A DNA stretch of 64,000 bases. Source: Aplectana chamaeleonis. Lineage: Eukaryota; Nematoda; Chromadorea; Rhabditida; Cosmocercidae. The position numbers were made by a program, and so were the translations under genes. The notes under the pieces are model-generated. The model made no database searches. It worked only from the letters and a program-made list of their open reading frames with translations, and had not been told where the DNA came from. Positions 12,282 to 24,218 of this stretch are shown here, one piece after another (positions within the stretch are counted from its first letter, which is position 1; each line of letters begins with the position of its first letter). The DNA is taken from assembly GCA_029168955.1 (NCBI GenBank), contig JAPDOI010001750.1, positions 62,001-126,000 of the forward strand, in the 5' to 3' direction.

Positions 12282-14593
12282 CAATACCGTCCGTATCTTT
12301 TGGTCATTGGGCGCGCTAGAGCGCCGGAGCGCGCCGTTTGGCGTCGTTTTTGAATAACTCGCTTCAAAGTGGTTCAATCGGAAAATGGAAGCCAAATTCG
12401 GAATCAGCATCGAAAATGCTATCTACTGATTGTATAGAATTTCAAAATGGAACTCAGTGGAAGATTTTGGGTTACGGTAGCCATCCAATGTCCCTCGTGT
12501 CCAAATGGGGCTGGCGTTTAAGTGTTGTTATAAGTGGATTTCTTGACGTGTTCTCGTATGTAGAACATTGATATGCAATTTGTTATCCTCTGTGTTCCTT
12601 CTAAAACATTTTGACAGCGAAAAAAATTAATAAAAAAATAATAAAAAAGTCATTTTTCCTAACAATTTTTGGATTTTAATGTGGAAAAACCACGAAGTTC
12701 TTCTATATTAGTGACTTGCTTTGAGATAAATTGCAAAACTTTGAGTAGAATTCAGGTATTAAAAGTTAAACGGAAATCGCGCCTTGAAATTTGGTTAATT
12801 ATTTAATTTCACATTCAAAAAAAGGTAGGTATCGGAGCGCATTTCAACAACCATGTAAGGAATTCGCTTTGCAATCTTGGTTTTTTCTCCTCACACGAAG
12901 AAATCATGTCCAGACTAAGCCAGTGTACGGAAATGCACCAAAAATGAACAGTTCAAAAAAATTATTCAAAAATTTATATTTTTATAAAGTGACCAATTCC
13001 AATTTTGATGCTGAAATACTCCTCGAGTTCTATGTTTTTCGTGTATAGCGCATAAATTTGTTCAGAAATTGTTTCAAAAATATAGAATTCTTGACCTTTT
13101 TCCGATTACTTTTCAAAAAAAAATAAATTATCGAAAGTGAAAATTTTCACTGAGACCACAATTTTTGAATTTCTTTCCAGATTTCTCGTTGGATCCCATG
13201 TATGAATTCCTTTGAATTTCTTCATTATATGAATTTATTTCGAAAATGTGGGAATCGTGGAAATCTTCAATCTTTGTTCCCGAAAGAACAAATGAAATTT
13301 GAATTTTCTCTTAATTTCCATTTTCAGTGTGAAAAGGTTCTAGAAATGTTTCACTGTTCATGTAGAGCGCATAATATTAATCAGCATTTATTTTCAAAAG
13401 GCTGAATTCAAAGAAAATTATCTTTCCGCGAAAAAAAAAAATTAAAAATTTCAAAGTTGAATTTTCATAATTGAATTCAGCCTTTTGAAAATGAATGCTG
13501 ATTAATATTATGCGCTCTACATGAACAGTGAAACATTTCTAGAACCTTTTCACACTGAAAATGGAAATTAAGAGTAAATTCAAATTTCATTTGTTTTTTC
13601 GGGAACAAAGATTAAAGATTTCCACGATTCCCACATTTTCGAAATAAATTCGTATAATGAAGAAATTCAAAGGAATTCATACATGGGATCTAACGAGAAA
13701 TCTGGAAAGAAATTCAAAAATTGTGGTCTCAGTGAAAATTTTCACTTTCGATAATTTATTTTTTGAAAAGTAATGGGAAAAGGTCAAGAATTCTATATTT
13801 TTGAAACAATTTCTGAACAAATTTATGCGCTATACACGAAAAACATAGAACTCGAGGAGTATTTCAGCATAAAATTGGAATTGGTCACTTTATAAAAATA
13901 TAAATTTTTGAATAATTTTTTTGAACTGTTCATTTTTGGTGCATTTCCGTACACTGGCTGATTCTGGACATGATTTCTTCGTGTGAGGAGAAAAAACAAA
14001 GATTGCAAAGCGAATTCCTTACATGGTTGTTGAAATGCGCTCCGATACCTACCTTTTTTTGAATGTGAAATTAAATAATTAACCAAATTTCAAGGCGCGA
14101 TTTCCGTTTAACTTTTAATACCTGAATTCTACTCAAAGTTTTGCAATTTATCTCAAAGTAAGTCACTAATATAGAAGAACTTCGTGGTTTTTCCACATTA
14201 AAATCCAAAAATTGTTAGGAAAAATGACTTTTTTATTATTTTTTATTAATTTTTTCGCTGTCGAAATGTTTTAGAAGGAACACAGAGGATAACAAATTGC
14301 ATATCAATGTTCTACATACGAGAAAACGTCAAGAAATCCACTTATAACAACACTCAAACGCCAGCCCCATTTGGACACGAGGGACATTGGATGGCTACCG
14401 TAACCCAAAATCTTCCACTGTGTTCCATTTTGAAATTCTATACATTCAGTAGATCGTATTTTCGATGCTGATTCCGAATTTGGCTTCCATTTTCCGATTG
14501 AACCACTTTGAAGCGAGTTATTCAAAAACGACATCAAACGGCGCGCTCCGGCGCTCTAGCGCGCCCAATGACCAAAAGATACGGGCGGTATTG
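12282..14593. mobile_element. 2.3-kb near-perfect palindrome, foldback element F2
   Basis: Left arm 12282-13411 and right arm 13471-14593 are inverted copies, about 1.13 kb each with few differences, around a 59-nt AT-rich spacer. Outer ends CAATACCG ... CGGTATTG are flanked by TA on both sides and match F1. The two 85-codon and two 77-codon frames in the arms are mirror images of one another, not genes. Confidence 0.88.
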
Positions 14594-14753
14594 TACAGAG
14601 GGATGAAAATCGAGGCGAAGTGTTTATGCAGAGGAATTTCAGAAGGAAGGCTTTGAAAAATGTATTTTGAGACGAAAAGATCGACGTAGAAGGGTGATTC
14701 TGTTCCGCTGATTGTATATGGTGAACGCAATGCAATGATTGTCCGCGACTGTA

Positions 14754-15247
14754 CTTGAAGGCATTGTCCACGATAAAAACCATGTCAGAATTTTTGGTGG
14801 AGATCGGCAGGTGCGGGGCCTAGTGCAACCCTAGCGTTGAAAAAACTAAAAGAAATGAGCTTGGAACGGTTCCCTACCGCCCCAAATTGGACACCCGTCA
14901 GCTCGTCACACCCCAGATGCACTTTCCACGCCCACCGACGTGAACAAATGAATGCTCGAGATTGTGAGATGAGCGATGGTTTCCGATCAATAGCCCCGTT
15001 CTTCCCTTTATTCCCAACTTCTCTCTCTACTCAGGTCAGCTCGCACACATCGGCTGCAAAATACGGAAGTTACAAGCCTCGGACAACTCGTCCACCATGT
15101 TTCCTTAGCTCAATTTTTGAGGGACCATAACTCCGTTCCTAGAGGGTCTTGTACGATTTCAAAAACATCATTGGAATCAGCATGGGACCGTCTTTAAGAT
15201 AGGCGGAAAAGCAGAAAAACGATTCTTATCTTGAACACCGCCTTTAG
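14754..15247 (+). mobile_element. Family A TIR element, copy A4
   Basis: Left CTTGAAGGCATTGTCCACGA, right CTTGAACACCGCCTTTAG; complete and one of the best-preserved copies. It abuts copy A5 at 15243. Confidence 0.78.
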
Positions 15248-15731
15248 AGGCAGTGTGCACGATAAAAATCGTTTTTCTGTGCTTCCACCTATCTTGAAAA
15301 CGGCCCCATGCTGATTCTAATGATGTCTCTGGAATCGTACAAGACCCCCAGGAAGCTATGGCCCCTCAGATTGAGCTAGGAAAGCCTTGTGGACGAGTTG
15401 TCGGAGGCTTGTACTTCCGTCTTTTGCAGCCGGTGTGGGCGAGCTGACCTTAGTAAAGAGAGGGGTTGAGAAGGAAGAGAAGAACGGTGCTTTTCATCGA
15501 AAACCATAGCTAATCTCACGATCTCGAGTGTCCATTTGTTCACATTAAGGGGGCGGACCTGGAGCGCGGGGCGGACCTGGAACACCAGAACGCTTTTTTG
15601 CAGCCGCGATTTTCCCACTCCTGGTTCGTTTTTACACTGTTCTATTGATACCGGAAGCCTAGGAACCTTCTCTTCTATCATTTCACTGTGGAAGGTCACT
15701 TAGGTTGATTATCGTGAACGCTGCCTTTGAA
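15243..15731 (-). mobile_element. Family A TIR element, copy A5
   Basis: Inverted relative to A4 and directly joined to it through CCTTTAGAGG. Ends ATCGTGAACGCTGCCTTTGA. Its distal part differs from A4 but matches A7 and A8, marking a subfamily. Confidence 0.75.
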
Positions 15732-15824
15732 AACGCCTAGTGGTGGCCCGTCAGAGCGCTGTCGTCCGCCTTTGTCTTGATGCAAACACAAGAGGTTTCG
15801 GGTAGAACGGAGGCTATTTCGGAG

Positions 15825-15998
15825 ATGGGGTGCGTTCCAAGAACATTTCCATGGCAAAACCCGTCCGTGGAAACGCAGCCACGGCTACGTGGGAGCAATT
15901 ATCAGTTATGATTCGCCTCTATGCAGAGGAAAGTTGTCCATGGGAAGGTTGTTTTTCCTCCCACGGCGTCGTGGGAACGTTCTTGGAACGCACCCCAT
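15825..15998. mobile_element. 174-bp MITE
   Basis: ATGGGGTGCGTTCCAAGAAC at the left is inverted at the right (GTTCTTGGAACGCACCCCAT). The interior has CCATGG and CCACGGCGTCGTGG palindromic pieces. Confidence 0.75.
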
Positions 15999-15999
15999 G

Positions 16000-16937
16000 A
16001 ATAGACTATATAACAATCGCCAGTGAGCGATCTCTCGGAAAAAACGGCGGACATTTCGGGCAACGTATCCGGTTGTTAAACGACAATAGTCTGGCGAAAC
16101 ACAACTACAAGTATGTGAACATGTAGATGATTAAAGGTACAAGAAGTGAATATGTACTGAAAGTTCCTTGGTTGAATGAATCATGTTTATTAAGGAAGTC
16201 ATCCAGTGGACGAGTAAAAGTTTTGAGAAGTTCCTGAGAAAGGGAGTTCGACTTTCCACTGGTGGCCGAAACATTTAAACAAATTGCGCAGTATTCTTGT
16301 TGAAGACTACCAAAGCGAGCCCTAGGGATTATGTTTCATCCAACTTCTCCAAAGTGCAACTTCTAGGGCCGAAAAAGTTGCCTCCATTGCGTATACCGCA
16401 CATGAGAATCGGTTAGATGCGAATAACACTTGTTGCTTATTTGTTTTGGCACGTTGACTGTTCCCTAATAACAATGTCGACAGTGAAAGGATTTGTGATT
16501 GACAGATGAAACCGAAAACGGTTGATTGTGCTACCCTTCTAACTAGGAATTACCTCTTTTTCCCCGAGGGCTTTTATAAAACCATGTTTTGATAGTTTTA
16601 GGTATGGTATGTACATAGCATTGATAGTCCGTTTTCCGAACCCTAATCCCTAAATGCCTCAGAGATTCACAGGAGATTCCCAAAAGTGGTCATTTTTATA
16701 GCTTTGCGAAGAGAAAGGGTACACGAATCACAATTCTTAGGGCTTTCAAAATAATTGTCTCCGATTGAGCTGAAAACTTTTTGCTGGTGGTTATTCTGGG
16801 TGCCGTTTATGAATCTGATACCCAGTTGTCAATATTTGAAAAAATCCGTCTGATTCGGTACAAAGCTTCAAAATGGGGGAATTTCGTTGACCAAACGCGA
16901 CTTTTGACGATTTCGAGAATGCTATGATCAAATCGTC
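16000..16937. other. No recognised feature
   Basis: AT-rich non-coding sequence without long frames, repeats or RNA genes that I can identify. Confidence 0.4.
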
Positions 16938-17434
16938 TTAAAGGCAGTGTTCACGATGGAAATCGTTTTTTTTTGTTTTTCCGCCTATCTTGAAAACAGC
17001 TCCATGCTGATTCGAATGATGTCTCTGTAATCGTACAAGACCTTCTGGAAATGGAATTATGGTCCCTCAAAGATTGAGCTAAGGAGCATGGTGGACGAGT
17101 TGTCCGAGGCTTGTAACTTCCGTCTTTTGCAGCCGATGTATGCGAGCTGACCTGAGTAAAGAGAGAAGTTGAGAATGAAGGAAAGAACGGGGCTATTGAT
17201 CGGAAATCATTGCTCATCTCACAATCTCAAGCATTCATTTGTTCACGTCGGTGGGCGTGGAAAGTGCATCTAGGTGTGACGAGCTGACGGGTGTCCGACT
17301 TTGGGGCCGTAGGGGACCGTTGCAAGCTCATTTTTCTTAGTTTTTTCAACGTTAGGGTTGCGCTAGGCCCCGCAGCTGCCGATCTCCACCAAAAAATCGG
17401 ACATGGTTTTTAACGTGGACACTGTCTTTAAAGG
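16938..17434 (-). mobile_element. Family A TIR element, copy A6
   Basis: TTAAAGGCAGTGTTCACGAT at the left and AACGTGGACACTGTCTTTAA at the right, full-length, inverted relative to A1-A4. It joins family C copy C1. Confidence 0.78.
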
Positions 17435-17908
17435 CACAGTACACCCTCAGATATGAATTTTGAGATTTTCATGTAAATGTGTAGAAGACCCCTCATGTAT
17501 AATACATGCTCTCATTTCCTCCAAATAAGCGAGATATAAGCGACTACCACAGGCCCGACCCCCTTCGCTCACCACCACAGGCCCGACCCCCTAACAGATT
17601 TTCGAACTCGATAGCGGCTCGATGGATGGATGAATTCCAACGAGTTGTCGTTCTTCAGTCCATTACCGGACTGTCTCCTTATTCTGGCTTTTTCTCGCGC
17701 AAGGATTGCGAATGAAGAGAAATACAGGCCTGAGACAACTCGTCCACCAATTTTTCACCCTCAAAATTTAGGCATCTTTGAAGAGCCATAACTCTGTTCA
17801 AAGGGGGTCTTGGGCGATTCCACAGATACCACTGTGATCAGCGTGTGACTCTCTCCAAGATAAGCATAAAATCGAAAAATTATTTTTCTGGGTGTCTTGT
17901 GCCTTTAA
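17428..17908 (+). mobile_element. Family C TIR element, copy C1
   Basis: TTTAAAGGCACAGTACACCC at the left, GGGTGTCTTGTGCCTTTAA at the right. The interior has the direct repeat CACAGGCCCGACCCCCT and the CAACTCGTCCACCAA core. Confidence 0.75.
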
Positions 17909-18042
17909 GGGGCCGAATAGAGTCCCGCCGCTGAAAAGCGCGGCAGCATACGATGGAGGAATATCGATCATGCGGCGCCGTTTGATCGATTTTCCTCCAT
18001 TGTATGCTGCCGCACCTTTAAGCGGTGGGACTGTATTCGGCT
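17907..18042. mobile_element. Small foldback MITE
   Basis: GGGCCGAATAGAGTCCCGCC pairs with GGTGGGACTGTATTCGGC and GGCAGCATACGATGGAGGA pairs with TCCTCCATTGTATGCTGCC; the loop contains ATCGATCA. It lies directly between C1 and the element at 18039. Confidence 0.75.
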
Positions 18043-18475
18043 TCTAAGGGGTCTTCAGAGTTGCAGAGACCGGCGAGTCGTCGCCGAGCGTCAACCTTAA
18101 CGCGGCGACAACAATGTTCCGAAACATTATAGTCGCTGGCAGTGGTGTAGGGCCTTCGCGGCGTCAATAGGGACAGGGGCTCTCTATACACCGAGGGAGG
18201 AGTTGTCTCGCCTTTCGCGGCAGTAATTCCTCTCGGGACCACTTCGCTTGCACTGAGTAGCGTGACGTGTCGAATTTCAAAAACGGGACAACTCTCCCCA
18301 CCGTGTGTAGAGAGCCCCTGTTCCGCGTCAATACACTTTGCGGTGCCCCCTGTCGCCTTCACGCCTTGTCGGTCGCCATCGTCGCCGAATGTAATCGATA
18401 TTCCGTTACCCTGTGCCGTTCGTCGCTGCGAGCAAGGCTGCGACTTCAACTCTGCGAACCCCTTCAAAACTCTAC
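18039..18475. mobile_element. MITE with AAGGGGTCT-CAGAGTTG ends
   Basis: TAAGGGGTCTTCAGAGTTG at the left and CAACTCTGCGAACCCCTT at the right. The interior is rich in CGTCGCCG motifs and is related to the shorter copy at 32897-33088. Overlapping frames here are not genes. Confidence 0.7.
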
Positions 18476-18706
18476 ATAGGGGTCAATTTGGCTGCCTAAC
18501 GCAAAATCTGTGGTCTGTCTATCGTTTCCTAGAATTACGGCATGTAACGGTAGGTATAAGGTAGCTCGGTCAAATTCTCAGACTTGACTCAACATTTTTC
18601 TGTGGTTGTTATTTGGGACACTAAACACGAATTTGAGGTCCATTTTTTGATTTTCGAAATTTCAGGTAACTAACGCTAGTTACAGACCATAAAACGACGA
18701 AATTCT

Positions 18707-18850
18707 CATGGTTCCTACGCGTCCTGGTGCGGAGCGGAGCTAGAGACAGTGAGAGAGTGGGGAGCAGACGGAGGCTGAGGCGTCGCGCGCGCCGATCGCG
18801 CCTCGAATGATGTGAATTACGACGTTTTATGGAGGGTAAAAGGCGTTATG
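18707..18850 (-). repeat. Dispersed repeat R5
   Basis: A GTGAGAGAG/CGGAGGC-type segment (inverse CTCTCACTGTCT, CCTCCG) next to GAATTACGACGTTTTA. Copies lie at about 22029-22135, 32383-32505 and 56088-56232. Confidence 0.55.
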
Positions 18851-20016
18851 CGTACCGTAACTTACAGTGACCCTAAGTCTGGCGGCAAAAAGATCCCATA
18901 TTCGGGTTCAGCTCACTTAATAACCCCCAATTGGAAGTTTTGAACCAAATCCAAGAATTCTCTTTCCGAAGACAACAGAAATTCCCTGATGGGTAGGTAT
19001 CCTCAAATATTTGTAAAGCAATGAAACTGCCATTTGGAATTTCCGGAGCAATTTACAAAATTTCAAGCACGGGTCATTTATGTAGTGTCACAGACCTACA
19101 GCAACGACAACATCGTTTTTCAAATCGCGACGGGGTGGGTAAATTAAGAGACAAACCTCTGGCTAGTGTGAACACTCTGACATGAGTACAATACATCCCC
19201 GGTTCGCTCAAAAGAATGAAATTCCGGGTAAGGGAAAATTTCTGGATGTGAGCACTTACGACTAACTACTAACAACTTTCAAGACTAACGGGCTTTATAA
19301 GTGTTACATCAAACGACTAAAAACTAAGAAAGTGGTAAATATTTTCGTATGCAATCCCGAAGCTCGTCAGAAAATTAATAGGCACTCTGATGGAGCTTCT
19401 AGCCATTTCCATGCATGTTTCTCGAGGAGGGTGGTTAGCATACAGTACGTACGAAAGTTTATAAAGAGGTGATAGGAGGACTAGGCTATGCGCTAGCGAT
19501 CTGGGGAATCTCTTGTTGCTACATCACAATAATCGACTCTGCGAAGCAATTTTAGAACGGAAAAACCAGAACTTCTCGGTTCCAAGTTTGAGAAGTCTTA
19601 AGAAGTCTAGTTTATTTTCTCAAACGCTTTTTTTAGCAATGCAATATCTTTCTGTTTGTAGAGCAGATTCATATTTCAGAAAGTTGCCCTTCTCGTTCCG
19701 CGGGAGGCAGTTCCACAAAAACAGGAAATAGCTTTTAGATCAGCTATTTATACATAGCGGAACTGTGGAATGTGGGATGAGATTGTGGACTGGAGAAAAG
19801 AAATGAACCAACTGAGTGTTAGACAAACCACCAAGAACGAATTGATTAAAACGTATAAAACAAGCTTTTGGTGCAAAACACAACTAAAAGGTGTGCATGA
19901 AATTCTCACCAAGTTGATTCGACGAACCAAAGAAATGTGTGAATCACGAAATGAGAACAGTTTTTTCACAGTAGTGTTTCCAAACGGGGATAACTGATCT
20001 TTGTAAACACCTCAAT
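18851..20016. other. No supported gene
   Basis: AT-rich sequence with short frames only. Fragments around 18540-18640 resemble dispersed repeat H; nothing else was recognised. Confidence 0.4.
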
Positions 20017-21278
20017 GGCGCTATTCAAACTCCCCAATGATCCTGCACGTCACGCCCATCACGCGCGGGCGTTGCGTTGAACTCTGAATTCTTTCTGAGC
20101 GCCGGACGTGCGTGACGCGCTTGCGAGTACTATGATTACTCGAGCGGCGACGCCATGGCGGAACGAATTGAAGTAAGCATTAACTTTTCCGAGCAAGCGA
20201 AATCTGCACACGTGTTCACTATCATGGTAGCAGAAGATATGGTAGTAATGTGGAATTATTTCATAATAATCTCCAAGTCCGGTTTTCTTCAAACCTGGGC
20301 ATCACGAGTATATTTTCATCGACTTCTGTGCCACACCAGGTTTTTAACGGCAGAATCGACTTTATTGGCCAGACGTTTCGGCAAGCTCGCCGTTATCAGA
20401 GGCCTGAAAAATCGTCGAAACAATTCATGTGCAAAACTACACGGCCAAACACTGCCTGTGCTCTTGCAATATTGACTTCCACATAAACTCTAGGCGGCAA
20501 CGGGTAAAACAACAAAACCAACCCGATTCGATTCCACCACGGCCAAGCCCCGCTACTGTTAGTAGACGACCGGGAGCAAGTGAGGCACCTTTGAAATCGA
20601 TACCATCACTAACCACGGTGACTTCTAGCAGAAGTTGATATCTCATAATCCACACAGCGGGAGAAACGGTAGAAACTCATTGGTTATCGTGATGCACTCG
20701 TTTCGATTGTTAAGCTTTGGATCCCGAGAGCGTATATAAAATGCCTCCAGGGCCTTTCTCACAGCGATGTCCGTTTCTTGGCAGAGTACTGTGCAAGTGA
20801 TTTCAAAGTCGATATTATTGTGTTGTTCAACTCTGTGTTTGCCGAGAGGCGTGAGGAGAGACGTGCTTCTTTTTCCAGCCAGATGTTCCTTGAGGCGCAC
20901 ATACAATAATCTTCCCGTCTCTCCTATATATATTTCATTACAAGGCAAACACTGCAATTGATATACAACACCGCTCCGCTCACAGTCTCCATCCCTTCCG
21001 AATGGGCAAGTCAAGCAGTAGGCAGTGACACACGATCGGTCGTACAGCCTATTTCTGACGAGTTGAAGTTTGATATTGTCTCGCGGGATGCTCACAAGAG
21101 CAATGTGGAATTATTTATTATCGTACGGAATAGAAATGATGATGGACTAATAGTAAAAGTGAAGAAGAAGCCGTTACGGTCGTCGCTGCCGATCGTGGCG
21201 TCAGGTCATTTGTACTCCATCACCACGCCCGCGTGTCACGCGCGTGACGCGTTGGCGTTAAGAGTATAAATTGCGCCT
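20017..21278. mobile_element. TIR-bounded segment carrying the GIY-YIG fragment
   Basis: The left end GGCGCTATTCAAACTC and the inverted right end GGCGCAATTTATACTC match imperfectly and both are followed by GC-rich CACGCGCG-type sequence. These ends resemble the smaller element at 8674-9026. Sequence at 20155-20260 also resembles 48320-48440. Either a composite of two elements or the true ends of the retroelement. Confidence 0.5.
20643..21095 (-). pseudogene. Penelope-like element GIY-YIG endonuclease fragment
   Basis: About 150 codons. A Cys cluster (CLTCPFGRDGDCE) leads into GVVYQLQCLPCNEIYIGET, the GIY-YIG core, with the conserved Arg in GRLLYVRLKEHL. This arrangement is that of the C-terminal nuclease of Penelope-like retroelements (single-strand nicking for target-primed reverse transcription). 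No reverse transcriptase is present upstream, so it is 5'-truncated. Downstream non-coding sequence runs to an AATAAA at 20366-20361 on this strand, suiting a 3' UTR. It sits inside a segment with imperfect terminal repeats (20017-21278). Confidence 0.75.
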
Positions 21279-21430
21279 ATCGAATGTCGACACATCATCA
21301 TTTAATATCAACAGGACTCATGATTTGTAGCAAAGGAATAGGAGTAATTTGGGAAAAGGTAGATCTGAATGTATTAAAGGCAGTGCTCACGATCAAAAAA
21401 AGTTGCGCGTTTTCTGGCAGAAACATAAAC

Positions 21431-21887
21431 TTAAAAGACAGTGTTCACGATAAATTTCACTTTCAGTATCTCTATGGTTTACAGAAGGTCTGGTGCCCTA
21501 TTTAGCGAAGCAAGCGTGAAAAGGACGCGAAAGTCGCGTTTTTGAGCCAAGATAGGTCCTTCCTTGTTTACATAGATTTTTGAGGGTGGAGGAATTGACC
21601 GCTATGAAGGATGATATCTATCAGTGCAATCAAGCCATCAGCTCACTTCACAGCACTTCCTTTACTTGATCATTCCTGTAATCTGAGTCTTCATTTGTTC
21701 ATTCCGAGGGGCGGATCTGGGGCACCAGGCGTGTCTGGGGCACAAAAACGCTTGTTCGCAGCCGTGATTTCGTCACTCCTGGCTCGTTTTCTACTTCTCT
21801 TCAAACACTGGGAGCCTAGAGTCCTTCTTGCCTATCATTTCACTGAGGAAAGTCACCGATGATGATCATCGTGAAGGCTGCCTTTAA
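21431..21887 (-). mobile_element. Family A TIR element, copy A8, with an extra terminus in front
   Basis: TTAAAAGACAGTGTTCACGA at the left, ATCGTGAAGGCTGCCTTTAA at the right. The distal half matches A5 and A7. A second isolated terminus TTAAAGGCAGTGCTCACGAT starts at about 21379, so a partial copy precedes it. Confidence 0.7.
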
Positions 21888-22135
21888 GTCCCACTAGGAA
21901 CAGCCAGAACCGAAGTACTACGAAAAACGGATAGGAGGTGGGTGAAAATCTCGTGGGGCAGCTAACCCGTTGGGTCACCCAGCCCACGTCATTGGTCCTC
22001 TTTTTCGGAATCAAATTTTTTTTCGTTTATAGCGTGCGTCTGCGCGCGTATGCTGCGTCTCCTTCCTCCCACACTCTCTCGCTGTCTATGCCCTCGCTCC
22101 GCACAGGCGCGTGAAGGATCAGAGTAAATTTGGCT

Positions 22136-23639
22136 CCGAATCAGAGGTTAACAGTTGTCCTGCTTTTGTTGAACTAGAGGGACAGGCACCAAATTTTAGA
22201 ATATTCAACATCTCGAAAGGTTTTAGCATACTAGCATGTGCGTTATTCCATCAAATTTTTGAAGAGTTTTCGGTACAAGAAACAAAAAACAAAGTCACTT
22301 ATCTAAAAATTTCGAAGCGGGGCAGACCACTTCCAACGTCAGGTTTGAAGCCTTGTCTGCAGTTTCCCGAAACAAACTAACAGGCACATTTTGATTTTTC
22401 AGAGATTTTCTAATGTCTTTTCTCCGCTATTTGAATGTTCTATAGAGACTTCTTTCTATTACGTATAAAAAGGGACTTACCTGCTCAAAAACAACGGAAA
22501 ATACAGTACGGTTATTTTATCGTGAACACTGCTTTCAAAGAAAAAGGGAGTGAAAGACCATGAAGGAATGCGTTCTTGAAGAAGAAGTCCTTATGGGACC
22601 GATAATGCCCCCCGTCCATAATGGGAATCGTTGAGATGCTGCGAACCACTTGCAGAGAGCTCCGAATCCATGGTTCCCCATAGAGGTTTTCAGCACGTTC
22701 TTTGTTCTCCGCTATGCATGTAGAAACGCATAGGAAAGATGAAAAATGCAAAATGCAAGGCCTTGCAGTGCTATAAGAAAAGGTTTTCATCAGTCCAGAT
22801 TTATGTCTTTCTAATCCAAACACAAATAAAAATTACCAACACTTACATAAGGTTGTCATTGCATTTTCACTAGGCGAAAAAAAAGACAAAATTCATGTAA
22901 TTTGATCGAAATGCCACCTTTCCACTTTCGAGTTGAGTTCGATGACGCCCGAAAACCTCTCAAAGGGAGATCCTTGAAAGCCAAGCGGCCGTGTGCGCGA
23001 CATTCACAATTGGAGACATAATGACATGAGGGCCTCAGCGGGTTCCGGAGTACGTGGTCCGTTTCGGACGCGTTGAGACATTGGTGTTCATTAGTGGTTC
23101 ACCAGCCTTGGCCACTTCAGAAGAATGGATTTCGAGTCTTCCGAGCTTGCCAATGAGACGATTTCGACAGGGTTTTTGGGGAAAGAAGGAACCGAAATGA
23201 GTGACCGGAGTATAAAACCAAGTTGAGGCAAATATATGATTACATAGTAACGATGAGAAGAAACTAACAATGTGCCAAAGGATTGATGATGCATAGGGTC
23301 GTCTCTGATTTCCTAGAACGGAAGGAATGCCTCTGAAAACAGCATAGCAAAGGAACAGCAATCAGCAGCAGCAGAGGCATGAAAAAGTTACTAAACGATG
23401 CATCATTTTGAAGCAATAGCAGGCAGAATCCGCACAAAAACGCATGCGCGCTTTTTTCTTGAAGTACTAGTGAATATAGACTTTGAATAAGATGCGTAAT
23501 ATGTATCAGCCATATACAAATAATTCAGTGATTAGATCGACAAACCCTACTGAACCAGTTCGCTCTGAAGCTACCTGAGGCCTGAAAAGGTCTCATATGT
23601 TTCGACAGAAGTACATAGGTGGGGCTGGCTATGCGGTTC
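22136..23639. other. Repeat remnants, no supported gene
   Basis: A solitary family A terminus (ATCGTGAACACTGC) lies at about 22518. Two frames of about 105 codons on the minus strand (22823-22512 and 23361-23035) have no start, splice or family support. Confidence 0.4.
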
Positions 23640-23950
23640 AGAATTAAGGGAATAAAGGATTAAGCACTCGGTGTATTTGAATCCATCTGGGGATGTGCCA
23701 CACAAGCGACTTCCATTCGGAATCGTAGAGGCTTTCGAAGTTGTATTGGGCCAATATGTACATAACCTATTGACGTTATCAGGATTCATAGGTTTGACTT
23801 GTGGGAGCCAGCCGATGTTCAAGTCAGTTTCTAACTCTCCCAGACAAATTTGGTACCAATTGACCGACCCTGGAGAGATAGAAAGTTTGGTTGGCATTGA
23901 ATGAAGATCGAAGGCTCGACCGTGTGCGTGACAGTGGCGCCTCTTGCCAC
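23640..23950 (+). repeat. Dispersed repeat G
   Basis: Homologous in inverse to 30495-30765. Shared: CCACACAAGCGACTTCCATT-type, GGTACCA(A/G), TCGACC(G/A)TGTGCGTGACAG. Short frames match (YQLTDPGEIESLVG versus YQFTDPERIEGLVG), so the repeat may once have been coding. Confidence 0.55.
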
Positions 23951-24218
23951 TGCCTCATATGCGCCCTTTCTGAAATATTGTCCCTGGTTGCCGTGTGATC
24001 AGATGGTCTAGAAAGTACTCAAAACAACCCCGCAATAATGCACACTTGAAATTCGAAAATGAAATGCATCGCACCGATGCATTTCGGTGTTCCACACAGG
24101 GGGGGGACAAGAGCGACCAAGATTTCATGGCAAGCATGAGAAGCGATGCGCGTCGACCGCGTACCATTGCGTGCTGATAGCGGTCAGTATTTGAAGAGAC
24201 GCGTACACAAATTTTGAC

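Noticed and set aside
12791..14086. Paired 85-87-codon frames
   Set aside because: Mirror images from the two arms of one palindrome.
18018..18467. 149-codon minus frame
   Set aside because: Falls within a MITE related to 32897-33088; no homology to a protein family that I recognise.
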